DNA of 64,000 bases from Bdellovibrionales bacterium GWA1_52_35 (GTDB taxonomy: Bacteria; Bdellovibrionota; UBA1018), in the NCBI GenBank assembly GCA_001769805.1, contig MEPO01000034.1:62001-126000 (forward strand), written 5' to 3'. The notes under the pieces were generated by a model. That model was given only the letters and a program-made list of their open reading frames with translations, had not been told where the DNA came from and searched no databases. A program made the position numbers and the translations under genes. Shown here in pieces: positions 24,577 to 32,134 of the stretch. Position 1 is the stretch's first letter. The number at the start of each line of letters is the position of its first letter.

Positions 24577-27500
24577 TCAATTGCCCAGAGTTCGCCGAAC
24601 CATGCGAAGAAAGTCCTGGAGCTCCCCATTTTCGACTGCTCTGCTCGGGATTTTTAATACCTGATAAAACTCGGCAGGATTGCTGGCCGCGAGAACAAAA
24701 AGCTGATCTAAGGTTCCCTGCTCAAGCTGGTCGGCCAGATAGAGGCGCAGCCGGCGGGCCGTCGCGGTGGAGTCAGGATCGGAGCTTTTCTCCTGGAAAA
24801 AATCAAAAACAGGCGCAAGTGCTTCGGTCAGGTTCAATTTCTGGTAATCGGGGGACGCGAGAATCTGATCCCTGCGAGTCAGGAATTCGTTCCAGCCAGC
24901 TCTGGCCTGAGGATCGGAGTCGATCGCTTGCAGAATGGAAATGCCATCAACTGCCACCTGGGGCTGGTTCAAAAAAGATTGAGACCAGAGGGCGAAAAGG
25001 TTTTTGTTCTCCAAGTTCTGATCTTCAGCAAAATTCTTCAGAAAATCACGAACGGCTGTGCTGCGAACGAGGCTGTTCATTTTCGCCGTGTTCTGTCCCA
25101 GATACTCCTGGTGCTCACTCAAAACCGCCTGAGCTGAATTCATCAAGACATCGGCAATGCCGAGCTGATGGCCGGCAATCAGAGCATAGAATGCGGATTG
25201 TTTGATTGTCTGCAGCTGTTCGGGGGTGGAGGAGTCTATGAGTTCGAAAATTTCACTCAGCGCCTCCCAGGTCAGTACGCGTCCGGGCTCCCGGATCAGG
25301 AGATCCAGAACAGCCGGCGTTCCGGGAGCATTTGCCGCTTCGGTCAGCGAAATGAAAAACTCGCGCGTCAGTTGAGCAGGGCCATTGGTTGTGGGTGATT
25401 GTTCGGGAGCCAGTTCGCGCAGTAACCTGCCCGGTTGGCGGCCGATTCCCATTTTCACCAGATCGATTGCCACCCTGAGATTGTTCTGGGTGAGCGCTTT
25501 GGATGAGCGGAACTGCTTGGGCGAGGAATAGTAGAGTTCAAAAAACAGGTTGCGAAGAATGCGCGTTCCATCGGATCTTTTCTCCGGAAGATTTTCGTAA
25601 AGGACATCGATCACCTGATTGACGTTGAAAAGCGCCGTGCGAGTCTTCTTAAGATCGACGAAACTCTTGAGGAACCCCCAGTTTTCCATGGAGTCTTTCA
25701 TCCGATCAATGCCGTCTTCACCCCAGAAGTGCCGGGTCGGATCGTTTTTGGATCTCCAGTTTGCCTGTCGGCAATCGGGTAGCTCGGGATCGCGGGTCAA
25801 CCAGAGAAAGAACCGGAATGTCTTGTTGATGTGGTCAACAGCCTGACGAAGGGTTTTTGGTTTTTTTCTCGAATTTTTCGGAAACTTCTCCTGGATTTCG
25901 CGAGGCCAGACCTCAAAGGGTTCGTCGCCCCAGGCTTCTCCGATTTCGGCGGTGAATTGCAGGCCGTAATTTTTCCTGAATGCGGGGACGACAATGTCCG
26001 CATTGATCAGCACCAGTTCAAGCCGGTCCATGCTATTGACCAGGCGTACCCGCGGTTTGCCGTCCGGCTCATAAATATAACTGATGGGCTGATAATCATT
26101 CGAGCGGTCCTTGAAAAAATTGAAAAGCGCGTCACGGGAGAAGTGTGAATCGCGACTTGGACTCGCTCCGGGCTGCAGGGAGAAGTAACCCAGGAATTTG
26201 AGGAGCGCATCTTTGAGTGTGTGGTCCGGTGCGCTCTGGGCGGGGTCGGCCATTTTCTGGAGGATCGGATCGAGGCGATCTTTTACTGTCTGGATATTCC
26301 ACGAATCGCGAGTTCTTCCGTTCACAAGCTCCCAATTATTGGAGGCATTTTCGAAATCGTAAATTACTTCTCGCGCGCGGCGAGCCAGACTCTGGGCATC
26401 CGTCGGGCCGTCGCATTCGTTTTTTCTGATTTCTGTTTCGAGAGCCTGAAGATCGTAGGCTTCGCTCGCGTCTGCGGGGGGCTGTGCCGGGGAAGTGGAG
26501 TTCTGAAGTCTACGGAAGTAGCCCAAAAGTTGCGTGAAATCTTTATGCCTGAGAATGTCGTTGGCCGCAAATGCCTCCAGCCTTTCCAGTTCCGGGCGTG
26601 CTTGCGCGATGATCGGGCGAGCCAGCTTCAGAAGAGGCTCTACGGCATTCTCCCCCTTTTCGCCCAGCCAGAAGGGGAGCGCTTCGATCAGTCTGAATAT
26701 TTTTCCGCCACTCGCGGTGGCTCCGTCATCGAAGGCTTGGATGAAGTTCCGAACCAGCACTGAGTTGTGTGTCCCGGTGAGCCGGGCTCCCGCGATGAGA
26801 TCGACGAGCTGAGTGAAGTAGGAATTTCCGTGTTCCGTTTTCGCTTCGTTCAGGAACTCGATGGCTTTGACGTATTCGTCGTGCTGATGATCGCTGTTGA
26901 TGCAGGAAAGTAGATTTCCAAGCTGTGAGCCAAAGCCCGGGTTCTGGGTATCACTCAGCGGAATATTGAAATCCAATTTGCGGCAGCCGCTGCCAATCTC
27001 AGTGACCGGGGGGATATCCTCGAAGTCGACCAGATCCGAAGTCGAATAATCATGCCGAATTTCCGGAGTGAAGGGGGGGGGACTGGTTTTTTCGACTGCG
27101 GAGGAACCGGTGGCCGCGAATTTGTGGAAAAGGGTGAAAATCGTGCTGAGCAGATCTTTCATGCGCCCGTCTTTGGACATTTCGGAAAAGAGCCGGAGGG
27201 TATCACTGAATTCCGGCATTTCGGAAATTTCAAAAAGAGTGCTGAACGCGCTTTCGTTCATCGGCGCTTCCGCCAGAATCGTCTGGATCAGCTCAGTTAG
27301 GGGATGAACATTGTTGCTGTGGAAGCCTCGTCGCACGACATGGAGTCCGGGGGCGAGGAAGGGTTCGCGGGAATCAGCGAACTGTCGCATGCTGGAGATG
27401 AATTTAAAAAAATGATCAGGGCTGGTTCTCGTTAACAGTGTGGAAAAGATTTCAAATGCACTTTTGCCATCGAGTTCGGGCGCGGGCTCAAGCATGAATT

Positions 27501-28884
27501 GCAGCAGGTCAGAAACAGAATCGCGAGCTTCGGGCTTGAGTAGAGTTGCCGTGAGCAGGAGGGAATCCCAGACACCCCGGTCCGTGAATTCTGACAGGAG
27601 CGGCAGGAGGCGTTTGATTCCAGTGGAATTTTCGGTGCCGGTATCACCCAATAATTGGAGGACGAGGTCCAGGAGTGGACTTCTGTTTCCGTGTTTCACG
27701 GCATTCAGGGCCGAAAGCAACTCAACCATGGGATGGATTGCCGAAGTTTCGGCCAGTTCCAGAAGAGCGGAATAGTTCTGCCCGAGCTCGGGTGGATAAG
27801 CGCAAAACGAGTTCATCCAGGTGAGGGTGAGGACATTGTCCTTCTGCAGGAAGGTGGCGGGATCGGATTTATGATCGAGCAGCTCGCGGATCATGAACTG
27901 TATCGGATCTTCCACGGAGGCGCCTCCGGACAGACACGGTATCGGAGCTCGCGCATAATGGATGAGCGAAGTGAGGCCGTTCATCATCCGTGCGTCGCCG
28001 GCGAGCAGGACTTTCAAAACGGAAGTGGTGCGCGGAATCCGGCTGCGTAGTGCCTCAGGTGAGGCGCCCAGAAGCTGGTCTTGTACGGCAAAGAGATCCT
28101 GATTCACGAGCGCACCCAGGAGTTCCTGGGCGAGAGCGGGGTGCCCGGGGTCTTTGCTCTGTAGATAGGCCAGGAGCTGGTCGGTGATTTCGCGCAAAGG
28201 TTGCGTGGAGACTTGCTGCTTTCCGAATTTCTGGAGCAACTCGGGGAAGGCTTTGGAAGACGCCAGGCTGAGAAGCGCGTCGAGTGCGCGCGCGCTGTTC
28301 CGGGGGGTTATTTTCGTCGAAAGTCTTTGGAGAGCTTTGAGAACTATTCGATCCGATGCGAAAGTTTTTTTCTGTTCCGGGCTCTGCTTCGCGTCATTAT
28401 TTTCGCTTTGGTCCGGTACGAAATACCCGTCTTTGAGCAGAGCGATGGAGCTGGCGATGAATTCTTCGTTTTCGATGAGCTTTCCAAGATGAAGCAGGCT
28501 TTCGTCGAGGGAGCCATCTTCGGCCAGCATCGCGTGAGTCTTCTCAAGCTGATAAAGTCTTCCAGGATTTCTGAGGATATTCCGATTCACAACCGCGATG
28601 AGGGATTGCAGTTGGGCGTCTGTCAGACGTGCAACCAGTTGGTGGAGAGCCTCAAGGCCCTGATTGGCGTTCAGGCAGCCCAGGAGTTCGCGGAAGGATT
28701 TTGGATCGAGTTCCGGTTTCGAAAGATCGACTTGCGCACAGGCGGGGTTGATCTTGCGGTAGGAGGGGGTGTTTTTTACGCCTTGATCGATTCCGCTGCC
28801 AAACATTCCGAGCGAGCACGCCTGAGTCGCGAGGCTCAGAAGCATAAAGACGGAAATTTTTAAGTGCAGCAGGTGACGGTACAC
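24577..28884 (-). CDS. Very large putative lipoprotein, helical repeat type
   Basis: 1435 residues, no recognised family. The GTG at 28884 is preceded by GGGAG four bases upstream. The N-terminus (LLHLKISVFMLLSLATQAC) looks like a lipoprotein signal with the cleaved Cys at about residue 23, although TQAC departs from the strict lipobox. The rest lacks membrane segments and is mostly predicted helix, with many LLxLL stretches suggesting alpha-solenoid repeats (LVARLTDAQLQSLIAVVNRN, LQLLGDTG, LLTATLLKPEA). A GSGCRKLDFNIP motif near residue 650 echoes INPACAQVDLSKPELD near residue 47, with similar cysteine-containing text after it, so the protein may be an internal duplication. It lies upstream of moxR, co-directional. 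Function unknown. Confidence 0.72.
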   Translation of the reverse strand: MYRHLLHLKISVFMLLSLATQACSLGMFGSGIDQGVKNTPSYRKINPACAQVDLSKPELDPKSFRELLGCLNANQGLEALHQLVARLTDAQLQSLIAVVNRNILRNPGRLYQLEKTHAMLAEDGSLDESLLHLGKLIENEEFIASSIALLKDGYFVPDQSENNDAKQSPEQKKTFASDRIVLKALQRLSTKITPRNSARALDALLSLASSKAFPELLQKFGKQQVSTQPLREITDQLLAYLQSKDPGHPALAQELLGALVNQDLFAVQDQLLGASPEALRSRIPRTTSVLKVLLAGDARMMNGLTSLIHYARAPIPCLSGGASVEDPIQFMIRELLDHKSDPATFLQKDNVLTLTWMNSFCAYPPELGQNYSALLELAETSAIHPMVELLSALNAVKHGNRSPLLDLVLQLLGDTGTENSTGIKRLLPLLSEFTDRGVWDSLLLTATLLKPEARDSVSDLLQFMLEPAPELDGKSAFEIFSTLLTRTSPDHFFKFISSMRQFADSREPFLAPGLHVVRRGFHSNNVHPLTELIQTILAEAPMNESAFSTLFEISEMPEFSDTLRLFSEMSKDGRMKDLLSTIFTLFHKFAATGSSAVEKTSPPPFTPEIRHDYSTSDLVDFEDIPPVTEIGSGCRKLDFNIPLSDTQNPGFGSQLGNLLSCINSDHQHDEYVKAIEFLNEAKTEHGNSYFTQLVDLIAGARLTGTHNSVLVRNFIQAFDDGATASGGKIFRLIEALPFWLGEKGENAVEPLLKLARPIIAQARPELERLEAFAANDILRHKDFTQLLGYFRRLQNSTSPAQPPADASEAYDLQALETEIRKNECDGPTDAQSLARRAREVIYDFENASNNWELVNGRTRDSWNIQTVKDRLDPILQKMADPAQSAPDHTLKDALLKFLGYFSLQPGASPSRDSHFSRDALFNFFKDRSNDYQPISYIYEPDGKPRVRLVNSMDRLELVLINADIVVPAFRKNYGLQFTAEIGEAWGDEPFEVWPREIQEKFPKNSRKKPKTLRQAVDHINKTFRFFLWLTRDPELPDCRQANWRSKNDPTRHFWGEDGIDRMKDSMENWGFLKSFVDLKKTRTALFNVNQVIDVLYENLPEKRSDGTRILRNLFFELYYSSPKQFRSSKALTQNNLRVAIDLVKMGIGRQPGRLLRELAPEQSPTTNGPAQLTREFFISLTEAANAPGTPAVLDLLIREPGRVLTWEALSEIFELIDSSTPEQLQTIKQSAFYALIAGHQLGIADVLMNSAQAVLSEHQEYLGQNTAKMNSLVRSTAVRDFLKNFAEDQNLENKNLFALWSQSFLNQPQVAVDGISILQAIDSDPQARAGWNEFLTRRDQILASPDYQKLNLTEALAPVFDFFQEKSSDPDSTATARRLRLYLADQLEQGTLDQLFVLAASNPAEFYQVLKIPSRAVENGELQDFLRMVRRTLGN

Positions 28885-29163
28885 AGTGCTCCCGGCGATC
28901 TTCCAGTAATATTAAGGCCGAACGAAGTTGGTCAAACTGCGAAGGAAATAGCATGGTTGAGTAGTTTAGTCAGTACAATGTTGAAAATAGGGCCGCTTGA
29001 AAATATCTTTAATTACAGCAAATTACGATTAAACAGCGGCGCTTTTGCATAATTCCCCGCAACGGAGAACGGGGCATGGCCACTAATCGCTTAACTGATT
29101 GCATGGGATTGCGCAACGGTCGTTACAGAGCCGGGGACGGCCGGCAGTGCGGCTATTACACGC
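28885..29163 (+). other. Intergenic region between two minus-strand genes
   Basis: About 280 bases without a convincing gene. It must hold the promoter of the large lipoprotein gene and the transcript end of the FAD/Rieske gene. A GC-rich imperfect hairpin (CCCCG ... CGGGG, about 29053-29074) could be part of a terminator for the latter, but no U-tract follows it clearly. Otherwise it is AT-rich around 28980-29050. Confidence 0.4.
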
Positions 29164-30684
29164 TCACGCCGCCTTCTTCTTCATTTTTTTCTGCTCGATC
29201 AGTTCAAAGCGCTGCAAGCGCTTCATGGCCGGACCATTCAGGATATCGCCATTCACCGAGAATCTCGATCCATGGCAGGGGCAATCCCAGCTTTGCTCCG
29301 CATTGTTGAATTGGACATGGCAGCCGAGGTGTGTACACGTAGCGGAGACGCCGTGAAGGTTACTCTGCTCATCACGGAATACGGCCAAAGTCTGGTTGCC
29401 TTTTTTCACCAGCTGGCCTTCGCCTACGTGCAGATCATCCAGTGCATCCAGCTCGGCGGTTTTTTCAATCCGGTCCTTGATCAAGGTTCTGGGATAATCG
29501 ACGTTCTCGAGGACAAATTCCTTGAGTGAGGCGATCGGTTTGACTCTCAAGGGGTCGTAAAGCGCCGCCCAGGGGTTCTCAATACCGAGGATCAAATCAG
29601 AAATCAGCAGGCCCGAAACGGTTCCGAAGGTCATGCCGTTTCCGCTGAAACCTGCTGCGACGAAGACATGCTTTGAATCGGGGTTCCTGCCGATCAGCGG
29701 CAAACCGTCTACAGGTTCCAGAATTTGACCGGACCATCTATAGTCGACCGAGTCGATGACGTAATGTTCCCTGACATAATTCTCAAGACGCCGGAATGCG
29801 TTTTCGGTATTCGATTCATTCCCGGTCTTGTGGTCTTCTCCACCAATGATCCAGAGCCCGTTTTGAGAGCGTGTGTAATGATAAGGCTCAGCCGTATCCC
29901 AGAAAAGTCCCAGATCCGGGACTGCTGCCTTGAGCCTGACCGCCATTGCGTAAGTTCGATAAGCCGCTAGTTGCGTATGGAGCCTCATACGGTTGACGCT
30001 GGGAGTGTGGGTCGCGAAAACGACTTTGCCTGCTTCGATCACGCCCCGATCGGTGATGAGGCGGCAAGGTTCTCCCTCTTTCAAATTCAGAGCGCGCGTA
30101 TTCTGAAAAATTTGGCAGCCTTCCGTTTCCAGTTGCGATGCCAGGCCCAGGAGGTACTTGCGCGGATGGAACTGCGCTTGCGCGGGGATCATGATTCCAC
30201 CTTCGGTTTTAAAAGGTAAGGGAACCCGGTCGACCCATTTTGCATCCACGCCGGCCTTCTGGGCATGGCGCAGCTCTTTTTCCAGTTCATGTCGCTGGTG
30301 GGAGTTCTGGGTATAGAGGTAGCCCGGGACGTGCAGATAATCGCAAATGATCCTGAGGGATCGCTCTTCAATCCAAGTCATCGCGGCCCGGCTTGATTGG
30401 GCAACCAGTTGTGCTCCTTCGGAACCGTATTTAGCTTCGATCGCGGTGTAGCGCGTATCCACCATTTCGGTGAGATGCGCGGTTGTGTGGCCGCTTTCAC
30501 CCGCGGCAAGTTTGAATTGGTCTATGATTGCAACGGACAGACCGGCTTCTCGAAGGCGAATGGCTGTGGTCAGGCCGGTAATACCTGCCCCGACAATGAC
30601 CACATCCACCGAAAGCTTTTCGCTGAGAGGTCTGTAGTTGGGGGGGCGTGTCGTGCTTATCCAATAGGGAACATTCAATTTCAT
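29164..30684 (-). CDS. FAD-dependent oxidoreductase with C-terminal Rieske domain
   Basis: 506 residues from the ATG at 30684; an upstream TTG is less likely. The N-terminal half is a DAO-type flavoprotein: dinucleotide-binding VVIVGAGITGLTTAIRL (about 28-44), GESGHTTAHLTE, and the C-terminal flavin motif HVFVAAGFSGNGMTFG. The last 90 residues are a Rieske [2Fe-2S] domain with both ligand pairs intact (CTHLGC and CPCHGS). This combination is known from YhfW/ordinary glycine-oxidase-like proteins with a fused Rieske domain; the substrate is not known. The product seems cytoplasmic, with no signal peptide. It is monocistronic and divergent from the galK-like gene. A 7-bp hairpin lies in the 5' leader (30692-30709). 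Confidence 0.85.
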   Translation of the reverse strand: MKLNVPYWISTTRPPNYRPLSEKLSVDVVIVGAGITGLTTAIRLREAGLSVAIIDQFKLAAGESGHTTAHLTEMVDTRYTAIEAKYGSEGAQLVAQSSRAAMTWIEERSLRIICDYLHVPGYLYTQNSHQRHELEKELRHAQKAGVDAKWVDRVPLPFKTEGGIMIPAQAQFHPRKYLLGLASQLETEGCQIFQNTRALNLKEGEPCRLITDRGVIEAGKVVFATHTPSVNRMRLHTQLAAYRTYAMAVRLKAAVPDLGLFWDTAEPYHYTRSQNGLWIIGGEDHKTGNESNTENAFRRLENYVREHYVIDSVDYRWSGQILEPVDGLPLIGRNPDSKHVFVAAGFSGNGMTFGTVSGLLISDLILGIENPWAALYDPLRVKPIASLKEFVLENVDYPRTLIKDRIEKTAELDALDDLHVGEGQLVKKGNQTLAVFRDEQSNLHGVSATCTHLGCHVQFNNAEQSWDCPCHGSRFSVNGDILNGPAMKRLQRFELIEQKKMKKKAA

Positions 30685-30768
30685 TTCCGTTATGCGGAGC
30701 AATCCGCATTCCAGTAGCTTGTTAACTGTTTTAATGGATCTTCTGCAACGAATCTTAACAAAAGAAAC

Positions 30769-30796
30769 TTGATACCCGGCTGCTGAGCGATAGACT
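30769..30796 (+). promoter_or_regulatory. Candidate promoter of the galK-like/UGP-like pair
   Basis: TTGATA (30769-30774), a 16-base spacer and TAGACT (30791-30796). The ATG of the kinase gene is at 30803, so initiation would fall at or beside the start codon. It matches the consensus at four to five of six positions per box. Confidence 0.38.
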
Positions 30797-30802
30797 CAAG
30801 GT

Positions 30803-32134
30803 ATGCGGCTTATAACCTTTCCGAAACTTTCCGGTGTCGTGTTTTGTCTTTTCATCTCCTGCTCTCAACTTCAAGCGGCTGAACCCAAACAGGCCATCAG
30901 CTTTGGACCGGGACGGCTTCAGGTTCTTGGCTCACACACCGACTACAATCGCGGTATCGTCGCCGCAACGGCCCTCGATCTGGGAATTACCGTGAAGTTG
31001 ACGCCCAATCCGGATCCGAGTGATAAACGCGTGACCATCATCAGTCATATGACTGGCAAAGATGGCAAGCCGATGGTTCTGAAGTACAAATACGAACTAG
31101 GGAAGGAAAAAAAGCTCGGAGGGTGGCAGGACTATTTCCAGGGATTGACGGCGGAGCTCGCCGATCCGGAGACCAAGAAGGAACTCGGTATTGATATTTA
31201 TCCCCCACGCGGTTACCTCGTTGAGCTGACGACGACTGTTCCGGAAGGTGCTGGCGTCTCTTCGAGCGCGGCTGCCGAAGTCGCCTTGACTCGCGCCTTC
31301 CGTGAGGCTTTCGGCTTCGAAAAAGAAATTGATGATGTGATGGTCGCTAAAATCGGACAGCGCATTGAAGGTCATTTTGTCGGAGGCAGTGTCGGCCTCA
31401 TGGATCAGCTGACGTCCAGCCTTTCTAAAAACGGCAGTTTGCTCCTGATGGATTTCGCCGATCCCAAAACTCCGACCTTCAAGATTGTGCCGAATAAGTG
31501 CGATTTTGAATGGGTCGTCTTCAATTCGGGAGTGGCCCATAGTTTATCGAGTGATCACGGGGACAATTTTAAAAACCGGGTCAAGGAAACGACCGAGGAT
31601 TCCATCCGGTTCCTAAATGAAAGGCGTGCAGCCGCGGGCAAGCCTGCATTGCTCAGCCTGAGTGATTTGAAGATCAGTGATCTCGACAGTGCTGATGTCG
31701 CCGCTCTGCCCGAGAAGCTCCGTCGGCGGGTCACTCACATTGTGACTGAGAATGCCCGGGTTCAGGAGGGAGTGGCTGCCCTCATGGCGGGGGACAGTCG
31801 CCGCTTCGGGAAAATTTTGAACAGATCGCATGTTTCCTCGCAGAAGAATTATGAAATCGTGGTTCCCGAAGTTCAGGAAGCCTGGAAGATTGCGATGCGT
31901 GACAAAGACGTTTATGGCGCGGCTCAGATCGGCGGGGGCTTCGGTGGTTCGATTTCCGTCGCGGTCAAAAAGGGCAAGGCCCAGGAATTCTCAACCCGGC
32001 TGGAGCAGAAGTATGCGGCCGCAATTGCCAAGATGTACTGGTTGAAGAAAGCAGAGGCTCCCGAAGGAAGAGTCACCGTCGGACGTAAGCCGTCGGCAGC
32101 CAAGTGTTTGAAGTCAGTATTGGGGAATTTATGA
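30803..32134 (+). CDS. Galactokinase-like GHMP kinase with apparent export signal
   Basis: 443 residues. GHMP sugar-kinase motifs are complete: GPGRLQVLGSHTDYNRG (about 35-51), the phosphate loop VPEGAGVSSSAA (146-157), GLMDQ with the catalytic Asp near 201, and GGGFGGSI near 382. Arg38 and Asp201 correspond to the catalytic pair of galactokinases. Two oddities stand out. The N-terminus is a hydrophobic segment (VVFCLFISCSQLQAA) that reads as a signal peptide or lipobox, and a stop codon just upstream at 30791 excludes a longer start. The usual GEHTDY is GSHTDY, replacing the Glu that contacts the sugar at O6. The product is probably a sugar-1-phosphate, but specificity and location are uncertain. 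It is coupled to the next gene by an ATGA overlap. Confidence 0.8.
   Translation: MRLITFPKLSGVVFCLFISCSQLQAAEPKQAISFGPGRLQVLGSHTDYNRGIVAATALDLGITVKLTPNPDPSDKRVTIISHMTGKDGKPMVLKYKYELGKEKKLGGWQDYFQGLTAELADPETKKELGIDIYPPRGYLVELTTTVPEGAGVSSSAAAEVALTRAFREAFGFEKEIDDVMVAKIGQRIEGHFVGGSVGLMDQLTSSLSKNGSLLLMDFADPKTPTFKIVPNKCDFEWVVFNSGVAHSLSSDHGDNFKNRVKETTEDSIRFLNERRAAAGKPALLSLSDLKISDLDSADVAALPEKLRRRVTHIVTENARVQEGVAALMAGDSRRFGKILNRSHVSSQKNYEIVVPEVQEAWKIAMRDKDVYGAAQIGGGFGGSISVAVKKGKAQEFSTRLEQKYAAAIAKMYWLKKAEAPEGRVTVGRKPSAAKCLKSVLGNL

Noticed and set aside
29080-29163. tRNA-like GC-rich segment downstream of the FAD/Rieske gene
   Set aside because: It cannot be folded by eye into acceptor, anticodon and T arms with the invariant bases.
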